Of a DNA stretch of 64,000 nt, positions 21,531 to 33,084 are shown one piece after another. Numbering within the stretch: position 1 is the stretch's first letter; every line of letters starts with the position of its first letter. The DNA lies in the NCBI GenBank assembly GCA_014904845.1, contig MU119334.1, positions 62,001 to 126,000 of the forward strand, read 5' to 3'. This DNA is from Acephala macrosclerotiorum. Taxonomy: Eukaryota > Ascomycota > Leotiomycetes > Helotiales > Mollisiaceae. The notes under the pieces are model-generated. The model searched no databases, was not told where the DNA came from, and saw only the letters and a program-made list of their open reading frames with translations. The position numbers were made by a program, and so were the translations under genes.

Positions 21531-23826
21531 TTACCACCAAGGAACCCATCCACCAACACGAAGTCCGAGACCAAGAGCACCCGGCTTGCTTTTAGCAGCA
21601 TTCTTCGTGACACTTGGAGCAATGCTCCTCAAGGTCTCCGTTCCGACACTTCGCTTGTTTCTCAAAGCCACCTCCTTGATCATATTGCGCTCAAGCTCTA
21701 TTCCGGAGTCATTACTGGTGAATGATTCAGGGCGCGAGGCTCTATCTGCTGATTGAGCTGAGCTAAGTCGGCCTGGGCCGCAACCATCATCAACGCTGTA
21801 ATAGTGGTCCGCGCTGACACTTTGTCTGGGATGCCGATGAGAGCGACCACCTCGAGAAACCTCACGCATGCTAGCCCAGATCTTGCGTGCAGGGTCCTCC
21901 TCAAAGTCATCTCCAGCATTATCCTCGGCATTATCTACACTGGTTTGGCGAACGTGAACAGGTGCAGGAGGGCAAGCAGGTGGCGGAATGTGATCTTCTG
22001 GATAACCAGGACCCCGAAAGAGCGAGTCGAATGCTCGAGGGGTCTTCCGGGCAGCTGGCCGAGTTTGGTTGGGTGGAATCATGACAGCTGCATCAATGCG
22101 AGCCGAGATCTCAGTCTGGACTGGTCTGACAGGTTCATCGCCTTGCATTTGCGCAAGAGCTGTGAAACGCGGATTGGTAGAGGCAACGGGAATCCGGTTG
22201 CTGTTGATGATGCTCAAGGCCTGTACAGTTCGATCAGCAGAGAAATGTCTCTCGATAATTTCGGTGAGAGGATTTGCATGAGGAGAGTCCGTGATGGTTT
22301 GAGAAGCGCGAGGAGACCAAGCTGATTGAGGATCGTGTCGCTTGATGGCAACTCTGGCTTCAGTCTGGATGAATGTTGAATGGAGGTAGGTTCCGTCTTC
22401 GCTAGCAAGATTGCTCTCCCATCTGGTGAATCCTGAGTGCCTGTACGTGGCCAGAACAGTGATGTAGTGCGTGAGAGTATCGCCGAGGTGGTTTTGCAGG
22501 TCGGCCATAAGAATCTCTGGATCACGTGTAGCTGGACTTGGAATTGCATTTACTCCATCGAGTCGGATCTTTGCCAAGATGAGCTGTGTCTCGCCAGCAT
22601 TGAGCCAACGGATGTTGAGGTCACCTATAACATCAAGTAGGCAACAGCCTTGGCCCGGAGCGAGATCAATTCCCATCGCGTACAACTGGCCGTAGCGTCT
22701 CATATCTGCGAAAATTAGAGCGTGACTTTAGCTCTCGGGTAAATGGGTACATACCTTGAAGCTGAAGCTCTGCAGATTCAGACGAGCATCTGCGGCGAGA
22801 GGGGTGTGCATGGTTATGGCCGTCGGCAGCGTGAAGCTCGCCCGTGACTTCGATGGCGACCCAGAAGCAGCAAGTGGTAGTAGAGACGCTGTTGAGCTCA
22901 GGAGTGACCTTGATACGAGGTGACAAAACTAGAACATTTTGAGTAGGGGCTCTGACTGGAGAGGCTGCTCTTAAGGGAGCATTCAAGTTGACATCTGCAA
23001 TGTCTAAATCGTCAAGCGGAATCGAGAATATCGTGTCGCCGCTGAGGCTGTTGCTGGCAGAGTGATTCGGAGCCATTGTGCTGCTGCGCGAGATTCGGCG
23101 GATCAAGGTATTCTTGGATGCTTTCGAGGCGACTTGTTGGATTGGCTTCAAGTCTTCACTGCTACGGCCTCCGAGAGCGCGTAGAATGAAGTTCTTTGAC
23201 TTGGAGACGCGTCGTTCTGGCACCTTGGGAGGCCTGCCTTTGGGAAGACGCGCTGGTGAGGGGATGGGAATATGTGAATTGTAATGAGGTGCTGGATGGA
23301 AAGAGTGACGATTGCTGCGAACAGAGTATCGTCCTTGATCAGCTTCAAGAGGGCGTCGATGGAATTCGTTCTTGAGAAAGTTTCCGGCAGAGATGGTACG
23401 CGAGACTCCTTGACGCGCCTGCGCTTTAGGAGTTATATCGGGGTCGTCTAGACTTCTATCCACTACGGCCTCGTTAAAACCACGTGCAAGAGAAGCCAAG
23501 GGGGAAGATGCTGTTTTTGACTTACTAGACAGAGCCGAGAGTGGTTGTTCATTCTCCTTATCCCAAAACTTTTCTTCCGAACCAAAGTTCATGACACTGC
23601 CTCGCCCCTGTCTCTTCTTTCTCACCGTCAACGGTCTGTCCGCTCCCGTTGGTGGGCTTCCCCTACTGATGGTTGAGCTGGACGATTGACGTCCCCAGAA
23701 AGTCTCACTGGATGATGAGCTGCCAGTGATGGTTTGGCTACGCTTGATAATTCGAAGCGGAGAGGGCTTAGTGACCTCGGGTTCGTGAAGCTCCACATCA
23801 GTCGAGCGGATCTTGTTGGGTGCCAT
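21531..23826 (-). CDS. Conserved-looking fungal protein of unknown function, Ser/Pro-rich
   Basis: Exons 22755-23826 and 21531-22705 join by a 49-nt intron (GTATGT...TTTTCGCAG, phase 1) to give 748 residues. The N-terminal half is basic and disordered (RIIKRSQTITGSSSSS, FWGRQSSSS, RRISRSS). Around residues 290-420 comes a compact region: TPELNSVSTTTCCFWVAIEVTGELHAADGH, then YAMGIDLAPGQGCCLLDVIGDL and QTEARVAIKRHD. This alternates hydrophobic residues like a beta-rich domain. The C-terminus ends GALGLGLRVGGWVPWW. Splicing and composition show a real gene, but I cannot name the family. Its 5' end overlaps the upstream gene in another frame. Confidence 0.75.
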
Positions 23827-24188
23827 ACTTTGCTTGGAGATTCGAGCTCAATCTCAATGTTGTCCTTGTCTCTTTCGCCGTATGACTTGCTTCTTCGATC
23901 TTGTCCGTTGAAGGGGGTGTATCGAGGATTGTCGTCACCGCTTTCGAGGTCACACCAGGAATCGGCGTATAGTTGACTAGAAGGAAGATTCGAACGTCTC
24001 AATTTTCTCCTCTTTTGAGTCTTCCGAGTCTGCGACCAAGGAGAATGTTCGTTCCAAAGCTTGGAGCAATAATGACCTGCGCGTTGCAAGGTTTCGGATG
24101 TTTTGATGGCAATAAATGCTGCTGATGCTGCAATTACAATGGGGACGAGTATGAGTGCACCGACTGCTGGAGAGGTATCGCTATTCAT
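23628..24188 (-). CDS. Small predicted membrane-anchored protein, overlaps the next gene
   Basis: The ATG at 24188 gives 186 residues starting MNSDTSPAVGALILVPIVIAASAAFIAI, an N-terminal membrane anchor. A Lys/Arg-rich stretch follows (RKTQKRRKLRRS), then an acidic part with DNPRYTPFNGQDRR and a tail WHPTRSARLMWSFTNPRSLSPLRFEL. An ATG at 24305 would extend it by 39 residues. The last 199 nt overlap the start of the 748-residue gene on the same strand in a different frame, and both frames look protein-like there. Alternatively the overlap hides an unrecognised splice that ends this gene earlier or fuses the two. Function unknown. Confidence 0.55.
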   Translation of the reverse strand: MNSDTSPAVGALILVPIVIAASAAFIAIKTSETLQRAGHYCSKLWNEHSPWSQTRKTQKRRKLRRSNLPSSQLYADSWCDLESGDDNPRYTPFNGQDRRSKSYGERDKDNIEIELESPSKVWHPTRSARLMWSFTNPRSLSPLRFELSSVAKPSLAAHHPVRLSGDVNRPAQPSVGEAHQRERTDR

Positions 24189-24305
24189 AGCAAAAACTGG
24201 ATTGATGTTGACATGCCAGAGTAGAAGTAATGCGTTGCGAAGATGTAGGTGAAGAGTTGAAAAGAGGCGGCTGTGCTCAGGGGATGTTTGTGGAAGTCGT
24301 TCCAT

Positions 24306-24684
24306 TAAAGAGGAAGGAGCCACGGCATCGAGCCCACTAAGTCAGCAAGAGCGGACATACTGCTTCGCCATGAACTCGAAGAATATTAAAACCAAATGGA
24401 AAACGCTATTACCAGTGGAACCACCGTTGTGCAGCTTCTGCGTGCATTCCCACTGTGCCAGTAACGAGGATGTAGCACCGAAGTCTTGTATTCCCCTAGT
24501 GAGATGACTGTCTAGCAGCTATCTCAAGACGTGTAGCAGAAACTTAGCTCTGTAGTGATGAACAAACTTGACACGAAGAAACTTCTTATGCCAATGTCTA
24601 ATTCGAAATGGGTATCAAAAATGCGGCTTGCTCCTCCCTCTAATTCTCCTTCACTCCAACTCTGCATCAGACCAAGCCAGCCTC
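24306..24684. other. Intergenic region, nothing recognised
   Basis: About 380 bp between the UBC-like gene 3' end and the membrane-anchored protein gene. It presumably holds a promoter and a 3' UTR. Confidence 0.4.
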
Positions 24685-25886
24685 TCAAACAATGCCTCTT
24701 CTCTGCGGCTCTGCCACCTCCAAACTTCTCTTTATATTCTCCTTGATGCTATCAATTTGCTCCGGATCCAAATGCAAGAACCGAATCAAATCATCCCCAG
24801 CATCCTTCCCAAACAACACCGACTCCGTAATACTAGCATCCACCCCCTTCTTAACCCTAATCTCCCACACCCCATCCCAATTCCACTCCCCTGGTCGTCT
24901 CGCCGTACTTGGTGCACTTGTTCCACCAGCAAGTCTGGTATATCCCTCTGGTGTCGACCTGGGACTATCCCCATCCTCACTTGGCCCATCATGCCAATTA
25001 CTCTTCTCTTCCTTGGGCGTATCCTTGACTATAAGTTTCCCAGTCTTAATCCTATGAGTCCGCCATGCATGCCACGCCCCTGGATTGCCCGCTGCTTCCA
25101 AAGGGACACTATCCAGAACTTCCTCATCGTCGAATGTACTCCGGATATACCTCAACACCTCATACGTCGTAATCTCATCCTTCTTCCCTCTCGCACTCGC
25201 ACTACTATCGGCCGTCCCACCGGTCCCTTTAGGCGTAGGACTTAGGCTCCCAACCCCACTCCCAGGACTACTAACTCCACTCACGCTCCCTCCTCTCGGC
25301 GGAGTCTGTAAACTCGCACTTCCTATCCTAGTTCTCTCCGCAGACCTCCTACTTGCCCTTCCAAACCAACCTGGGAAGCCATGTCGTAGCGAGAATCCAC
25401 CGGGTGGTAATCTCTCTTCATCAGTCGCTGAGACGGTGCCTGAGTCTTGGATGTCCGTTGTATACATATATGTAGTAAGAGGCGTGATTAGGGGATGGAA
25501 CATGTCGGTGCTGAAGGTTACGAGGGGTGGGAGAGAGGGGTAGGTCGGTGGGAAGGAGATTTGGAAGCGGAGGATCGAGGGTGCGTAGGGTCCTATTGTC
25601 GAAGTTAGCTATTGTCTGGCTTTGGATTAGACTACTGGCAAATCCAGAGAGGGATTGGATGAAGATTAGTTACCCTTTCTTACGAATATGACGCCGGACC
25701 AGAGTGTTGGGTCGCCGGGAGTGAGGCTCACGAATACTCCATGAGGGCAGGCGTATTTGAGACTGGAGCTATTGCAGCGTGTTAGTATGTTTTTGGCAGA
25801 CTTTGCTAAGAATTTCTGGCATACAACTCTACAAGCAAATGTTGCTTCCGCACAGCGGGTAGAGTTGGAAAAGGTTGTGGCACCAT
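24685..25886 (-). CDS. UBC-like (E2 variant) domain protein
   Basis: Exons 25825-25886, 25674-25768 and 24685-25592 (introns 56 and 81 nt) give 354 residues. Residues 1-110 form a UBC fold: VRKQHLLVEF, CPHGVFVSLTPGDPTLWSGVIFVRKGPYAPSILRF, then FPPTYPSLPPLVTFSTDMFHPLITP. This is the E2 signature up to the PxV-FHP strand, but where active E2s have an HPN...C active site it reads MFHPLITPLTTYMY with no Cys. It is therefore probably an inactive ubiquitin-E2 variant, like AKTIP/FTS. The remainder is long, Ser/Gly-rich and charged, with a conserved-looking segment TTYEVLRYIRSTFDDEEVLDSVPLEAAGNPGAWHAWRTHR. In animals AKTIP acts with Hook proteins in vesicle traffic; applying that to this protein is inference. 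Confidence 0.85.
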
Positions 25887-26237
25887 TTTAATGAGTTGTG
25901 GTTGTGAAGATCGAAGTTGTGTTGATGCATGAAGCTCTCGATGTTAGATCTCCAAAGCGGTGGGCGATTCTGCCCAGGGTCTCATTTCACGCTTCACTAG
26001 CTGGGGACACAGAACAAAGACCATACTTCTGGACATTGGAATCTCTTCGATTCTTTTTTGTGCATTCTATTCCATGCTATGTCCAAACCTGTATTGTGGG
26101 AAACTATGCTTCCACAGTCCAATCATATTGTCCCAACGGCTCATCAGTCCTAGGTCCCACTTTCCTCGGTACCGCCTCCCCGGAACTATAGACATCATTA
26201 CTGCCTTACGGATGTATAATACTCGTATCCAAACCTC

Positions 26238-27004
26238 TCATTTCTCCGCCAATCTCGCTTCAATCTTCGCCTTCTCCTGCTCTCTAAGCTCCTTCAGCTC
26301 GTCTTTCGAAGCATCGTATCTAGCCGAGACCTGGTTGAAGGGATTCTCCTCACTCTTCTCAAACTCCTTGCGGATCTTCTCCCTCTTTTGATTCTGTCTC
26401 AAGCCTTGTCCACTTCCATCTTCGTCCATCTCTTTCAGTCTCCTCTCCTCATACGCCGCAAACGCCGCCTTAAATCTTCTCTCAGGATGCTTGTCAATCT
26501 TGTCCATAGAACCTGCGGTCAAGGACAACGCATCAAGCGCATTGTCAATACCAGTAGCGTTCAGAGCAGCCGCTCCCTTCTCTGGCCCCTCGTTATCGAG
26601 TTGTGACAGGTCGAGGCCCTTCGATTTCTTGGCAGCGGTCTTCGCATTCTTGGGTACAGCTCGAGCTTCCTTCTCCTCTTCTGCTAAGATAGCTTCCTTC
26701 TCTGCCTTCTTTCGTGCAGCTTCAGCTTTCTTCGCAGCTTCTGCCTCCCTGTTCGAAAAGTGATTAGCCGACGTGGCGTGTACAGTAGAAGTGGAGAGTG
26801 CGGGGTATTCTTGAGTTCACCTAGAAAAGCGCAAGAGAGAACTTACTTCTTCGCATTACTCTTTGCTCCCTTTGCCCATTCTTGGTCTTCTTCTACTGCC
26901 TTCTTTGCGTTCTCTTGTGCGGCTTTTTGGGCAGCTGCTTCAGCCTTCTTTGCGTTGCCGGATGCCTTCTTGGAGTTCTCGCCGGAAGCTTTCTTGCCTG
27001 CCAT
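26238..27004 (-). CDS. CCDC124/Lso2-type ribosome-associated coiled-coil protein
   Basis: Exons 26847-27004 and 26238-26748 (98-nt intron, phase 2) give 222 residues. The start is MAGKKASGENSKKASGNAKK, followed by a long Lys/Ala/Glu coiled coil and the C-terminal block typical of CCDC124/DUF1014 proteins: HPERRFKAAFAAYEERRLKEM, then GLRQNQKREKIRKEFEKSEENPFNQVSARYDA. The family binds the ribosomal A site and intersubunit bridge and helps ribosomes hibernate and restart; S. pombe Oxs1 has also been tied to stress transcription. The high-charge composition and short length fit. Its 5' flank opens onto the long gene-free region. Confidence 0.9.
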
Positions 27005-30000
27005 ATTTGCAGAGGTGTGCAAATGAGGAGTTTCGAAAGGGCTTGTGCTTCGAAGCCGTAGCTTATCGTTGTCGATTTCTCTGTTGCGAAGAGTCAACCT
27101 TTGCGGGGTGATTCAACCTTTGTTAATGCCCCCCACATCGCTCTTGCCGGTTCGGAGAAACTATATTCCGGCCTTAAAGCCTGAGGCTTAAAGAACTCGC
27201 TTGGCGCACGTGACAATGACAATTTGGACATTTGTTTGTCTTTTTGTCTTGGACCCTTATCCCATCGTCATCATCATCTTTGAGTCATTATTACCATACC
27301 ATAAACGCTGCTCGAAGTCCGTTGCAGGATTTGCCGTCAAGACCTGCAACATGAAACTAAGATTCTGCTGAAGTCAGCACATAGTCGCCCCATGTCAGTT
27401 GACCTGTTCTGATGCCGAGTAGCACAAAGTGCCGTCAATGGCCGATATTGTTGGAAAACGAGTCATATGCAAGGAATCCAATCACCTGAATTTTCGAGCG
27501 GAGGGCAAAAGCATATTCCCAATGCAGACCAGGTCATCATCCGCGACTGCAGACCGGTCGCCATCCGCGACTGCATAGCCAGACATGCAGTGTGCTTTCT
27601 CACGACGTTGGGTTTCAAACCTATCGCATCATTTTCGAAGCTGCCTCGCAGTCATCTGATGCTGCTAGCCTGGTATCGTGAGGCTAAGGTGCTCCAAAAC
27701 TAGGCGTGAAGAAGAAATGAGACATTTTTGCTGGCCCACGTATGTCGAAGGAAAATGACACGCCTGGTAATACGAGATTCAAGATCTTCAGCCCGCAGGC
27801 GCGTATCTTCGGATTCTCGGTGGCGTTATCATCTTCTTCTTCCAGAGTGGGACGTCGTCTTCGCTAGGAAGTGGAAGATGGCTTCCGCGATAATATACGA
27901 GGGATCTCAGGGCTCACACTGCACCTCGCCGCCCCGCAAGTCAGCAATGGAGAACATGTTGTGCTCCCCTTCTTGGTGTCATTGGAGGAAGTCCGTCAGC
28001 GTGCTTTCGAGTGTAGATGAGTTGGATAACGAGTATTTCAAGAAATGAAGCCTCGATTCAAACCAGATAAGGAGCAATACGCAACTATTTTGACATAGGT
28101 GGCTGCTTCCGCTGCACAGGTTACTTGCGTCTATTGCCGGCCGCCCCCGCGCCGGGATCACCGAAAAAGAAAAGAGATCTGAGTTTGGAAGCATCTTGTC
28201 TCATCGTCTCCAGAATGCATGTCTTAGTTTCCATGCATCTCCTAGGTTTATGCAGATTGACGAGCGCCGCTTGCGTGCGCATTCCTGTGTGGAACAGTGT
28301 GGCAGTTCCGTCAAGGAGAGTCAGGGTCTGAGTAACTGCAGCCAAGCGCTTAGATCCTGGTGTTCGAAATGATGCCCAAGGTTCTACAGGGCTGAAGGGC
28401 CATCGAAGATTTATCGGGCGAGGCTCTGCAAGCCTAATTTCCACGTTGAGCTTGTATGACGTTGAGGTCCGAGGAACGGAGAAAGACTGATGAGATGATA
28501 GCCTTCTTTTGCATATGCACTGCGACTTCGATGCAGCTGCACGACGGCGAGACTTTTAGCATTGGAGCATCAGAACGGGTCCAAGTTTGGTAATGGCGTC
28601 CGGATTGAGATGATTTCGCATACGCATCCTGCGAGTTCCACGGCAGAGAGATTGAGTTAGATGCGATGCATGAGGCTCAGCGGAATTGGCTATCACGGCT
28701 GACTGCAGCATACTTCGTAAGCGCATCGTGAATTGTCTATCGCGTTGTTTACTGTACAACGTCAAGCCTTGTTGTCCTTGGAGAAGAAGCGGGTATTGAC
28801 GTCTATTGCCGACCTAATCTGGATATACAGTATGTGAGCGAAACCGGCCAGCTTCCAGGAAGACGGTGTAAGGTTTCCGGCAGGCGAAGGGCATGAGGTC
28901 GAAGCATGTTCTTCGATAGGTTGTAGAAGTCCCGACGACGCGTTTCTTATCGCAGACCGAGGTGCGGTCCACTCTTATCTCCGAGACGACGTCGCTGGGT
29001 CCGGCGGGCCGCATGGCTTCCATGATCCTTGCATAGAACTTTTCTTCGGAAACCCTCCCGAGGTGAGCCCGGGTGATGTCAGTGTCAGGCCATAAAAGTC
29101 GAGGAATCATCGATCCCATCTTTCGAAGCCATCTGGACCGACGAATAGAAGCAGTGCGGGTATGCTCGGGCGGTCTTCCGTCCAGTGGAGCAGATCGTTT
29201 TCAACACATCCGCAGCGGATGGTGTGCTTTCAAATCTTGGAGTCGATGGACCCTCTTCTCGGGGCAAGGGAGGCGGATCTCCGGAGGAAAGCGTGACTAC
29301 CCAGCAGCGCGGTACGTGTGATTCAAATAGGCCAAGGACCGTCGTTGATTGGGCTTCGCGGGGAACACCACAACGTTGCCCGGGAATGGCGCTTGCATCG
29401 TGGGTCCTGTAGGTTCCCGACGACGAGATCCCACTTGTTAGATGAAGGGCCAAGTGGTGATCGTCTCGCTGCGACTGCCGGGAGGCCTCCATCTTTTCCT
29501 GGGCTTGATGAGGGCAGATGACGGAAATGGGCGGTGTGCAGCAGGAAAGAGTCACAATGTCACGACTGACAGCGCAAAAGGTTCGCTTTCCCGCCTCACC
29601 GTCCCGGGCGTGCCTGGTCCTGAGCCGTCCGCAGTCGTCTCGCGGCTACGTACCGTGCATCAATCCCATCTCGACCGGCCATGAGACCTCCCGTTCTTCT
29701 GACGATATCGGCCGAGGCATTTCCCCGCGAGCCGAACAGCAGCCCATTATCGTATTTCTGTCAATTGGGCCAATTGGCGTGCGGAACTTGGAATCATAAC
29801 TCCTCGTGGTCTAGCTGCAACGCCAATGTCCACTATCAAAATCAGTTCCCCGGCGGCACTTGTGGAAGTTGGTTCCGCGAGATCACCGCTGTCCACTAAC
29901 TCACTTAGGGGCAGGCTGTTGCAAAATCCCCGAACCCCCCAACCTGGCTCCCCTGAAAGTAGTTTGCTACAGTAGCTGGAAACCCAGAAAGGCCAGTTAA

Positions 30001-32088
30001 GAGGTACCGAGTTTGGGCTGCAAGTTCAATTGCCTTCTATGGATCTGTCTCCAGCTCCAGCAGCGCCGTTTTCCATCACTCAGTCCAGCGTGCAACAAGG
30101 GGCACCGTCAATTGATCTCATACGACGATCAGGGCTTGTGAAACGTCGTTGCGAGTTGTGAGCTTGAGGTCAGTACGGAGTCCATTCCGAGCCTCTCATA
30201 GCAACCCACTCCATTAGAACCACGATCCGTCATCTGCCATGAATACCGTTGTGTTCCAGCGTTCCAAACTCGCTCAAATCTTTCACCTAGAATGTCTCCA
30301 TTTGTTCTCCCATCCATGTCAAGGACCCGGATCCGCAGTTGGCCAGGAACTTATCGATCTGCAACTTCAACAGTCGAGCAATTCGTGAAGTATCGCCGAT
30401 GATGCGTCTACGCATCGTTTTTGAGTTAAGGAACTGGGATGCGACAAGATGTTGGTGCTGTCCTCTGACTCCTGCTCTCTTATTATTGCTCCCGCTGCAT
30501 AGCGCCATGTTGTGCGACTCTCGTCAACAAATCCAGAGAGTTTCGTCGCATGAGCAGGGCAAATTCAGCTCAGCCTCGATAGTGGTCTCCTGACTTGGTA
30601 CTCCGTATCGAGGCAGCTTACGCTTGCCGACATGGTTTCTGAACGATCCACTATCACCACTTTTGCTTGCTGGCAGGGCGAGGAGACGGGCGTCTGCGTT
30701 ATTAATTGTGAAAGCATGGAAGCATACGCCCTCTCCCTGCTGCAACTGCGCTGCTCCTCATCTCTGCCCATACCGGAAGCCCCGACCTTCCCGAACGGCC
30801 ACATCTGTGAGACTCTAGCCTCTCGTATCTTTTGATGGGGAGAAAAGAAGCTCTAGCTGTGGCCGATCCTCTCCAAGGTTCAACTTCCCCCTGACTAACT
30901 TCTCACCAACGGTCGTGCACAGATCACATGAGTTCTCAAACATCCCGCTTCGTCACTGCACCTGTCTATATACAGTTAGATTTTCAAGCTTGACTAGGGG
31001 GTCATTGCCGGTATTGTGGTACTCGGAACTGGAATCTCGTTCCAGGAAAATCCTGACAAAGCGCTTGTTTGGTGCTTTTGGCTACTGCGACTGGGAAAGA
31101 TGAAAAGGGTTTCTGTTCGAGATCGTGCACGGTCATAATAGTGTCTTTGACAGGTGGACAATTTGATCCAGATGTGATATTGAGTGGTAGATGGCGCAGT
31201 CACATCGAAAAGAGGGGAAGAGCTAGGAGACTTTGATACTGATTCAACTTCGTCGTGATCACGTATCGACGATAGAGTCCGTACGCCGCACAGAACCCGT
31301 ACTTCGTACATTTATCCCGCCAGCTAAAAATACTGTACCGTTCGGCCTGCGTTGAAAGCTCGCTAGACAAGCATCTCAGTGCACCAGAAGGCTTAGGAGA
31401 AGTCAATTGTCAACTTTCAACGCTTCGTCACCAACGGTTTGAACTTTCACGATCGTACAATGATGAGATCAAAGCACTGCTCAGAAATCTGCTAGCCGCT
31501 TTTCACATCAGGTTAGGCTTCACCGACGATTGACCTGTAAGAACTGCGCTACTAATCGGAACCATTCAACCAACATTCCAACTGGGCGGGGCCATGTCCA
31601 TGTCCACACCGGGCTAAGCGCACGACGACGTTCGCACAACGTGGGTTCAGGGATTTTCCGGGATCCCTTGACTTCTCCATGAAATTGAAGCCGGATTTTG
31701 TCGTGATGCCTGTCCATGGGCCAGCATTGTACCAAATTGGATTGGTGGCTTAAATGCGAGGTGGAAGTGGGGTGGATATCGTGCAGTGAGCCCCCATTAT
31801 GGATATGGTCTTTGATACAGTATGTCCTGCCCGCGCCAGTAGCGAGCTATATTGAGATGTCTTAGCACCACAGCCGCTGCGCTGCGATGCAATCTAAGGA
31901 TCTGACACGGCAAGCAACAGCAGCTTACATATCTTGCGCCTGACTTTCTGTGTTCCCCGAGGCGTCTTGCTCGGCTCTCGCTCGACCTCTCACCGCTGGT
32001 GTTGCTCGCTGATGAAAGAGGCCTGTGCAGCGTGCTCGGCTCCCCTGAATAACACGGCACTAAACTGATCGATCGATCCTCCACCACC
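27005..32088. other. Long gene-poor region
   Basis: About 5 kb in which no ORF over 160 codons, domain or plausible exon chain was found on either strand. GC content by eye is not unusually low, so it does not look like a RIP-degraded AT-rich block. It includes the CCDC124 promoter. A 13-bp direct repeat (ATCCGCGACTGCA) sits near 27539 and 27560. Non-coding transcripts or very old relics are possible but not supported. Confidence 0.5.
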
Positions 32089-32209
32089 TACCTTTGTCCT
32101 AGGATGAATAATTACACTCCTGAGGATCTATCACCACCTCGCTTACCATACAAATATCCGTTGGTAGTGGAGCCGCAGGGGTGTAATTATTCATCCCAGG
32201 ACAAAGGTA
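32089..32209. mobile_element. 121-bp inverted-repeat element flanked by TA (mariner-type MITE candidate)
   Basis: The left arm 32089-32125 and right arm 32173-32209 are inverted repeats of 37 bp with 34 matches. Both outer ends are TA followed by CCTTTGTCCT, so the element can be read as CCTTTG...CAAAGG inserted at a TA dinucleotide, the target of Tc1/mariner elements. The 47-bp loop itself has partial pairing (TCACCAC with GTAGTGG). A strong transcribed hairpin would also fit. Confidence 0.65.
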
Positions 32210-33084
32210 AACCACAAACACCCAACTTGCATCCTTACATCGACCCAGCCCAAGTCCTTTTACAGGGAATCTTTTTAGTTTGTTACCCATGTCTGTTACC
32301 CACCATGGCACCTGCAAACAATTCCCCTAAATAATCCAACCTAGAGACCCAGTCTCATCCCAGCCAAGCTCATGCCCCCCCACAGTACCCGACTCCCAGC
32401 CAGTCCCAAATGTATCCTCCCCTGGCTCTTCTATTCTTGCCTAACGGGTCAAGGTCACAATTGCCGGGATGCGTAGTAGACTACCGTCTGAAGCAAAAAC
32501 GCCTCTCGGCCTCTGCTCTCAGGCTCATCACCAACAAACGCCGGCATGGTCCTTCCAGACCCATCTGCCGCTCTATAGTTGGCACACAGCACAGTGCTTG
32601 CTTGAGCTACAAATTCCGGTATGAAGTGCCCCGTATTGCACTACTACTTAATCAAGTTAAGTCTGTTCCAAGCTTCTTTACTTCGTCACCGCCCATCTGA
32701 ATATAATTTACGCGGCCGCTACCCGATGCTTTCATAGCCCTTATGAAATCTCCTGGCGGTCAAGTACATCAAGTGCCTCTTCTCCCCTGCACCGACTCCC
32801 CTTTGATCTGATACTTCTGCCTTTTCAACTTCAAAAATACCCATATCACTTTCAAGCCACGCAGTTGTGACGAGATCCTCCACACCTGCCATATACGACC
32901 GGTCCCAAGACGGAAGCAACGATACCACCCAGAAGCATATAATCTCACATGGTCCCAAGCATTCAGCTCAACCTGACCCAGCACTCTGCTACACCTCAAC
33001 GCCTCTTCTATACTGCTACACCTAAGCACAATTCTTCCTGCACCATATCACAACCAACATACACCTTCGCAGACGTCGCTCGCG
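32210..33084. promoter_or_regulatory. Upstream region of the MFS transporter
   Basis: About 870 bp before the transporter ATG, with CAAC/CACC-rich sequence close to the start typical of a fungal 5' UTR. No coding feature was identified. Confidence 0.4.

Noticed and set aside
19265..25886. Possible secondary-metabolite cluster around the MBOAT_2 acyltransferase
   Set aside because: No PKS, NRPS, terpene cyclase, P450 or other tailoring gene is nearby; the neighbours are housekeeping or unknown.
28814..29555. Two overlapping minus-strand ORFs (MGSMIPRLLWPDTDI..., MTLSCCTPPISVIC...)
   Set aside because: Composition is not clearly protein-like, they overlap in different frames and show no domain, so I could not support either as a gene.
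29681..29899. Plus-strand 72-codon ORF with a Cys-containing C-terminal part (CQLGQLACGTWNH...CNANVHY...GGTCGSW)
   Set aside because: No signal peptide, no splice partner, no homologue I recognise; one short ORF among many in a gene-free region.
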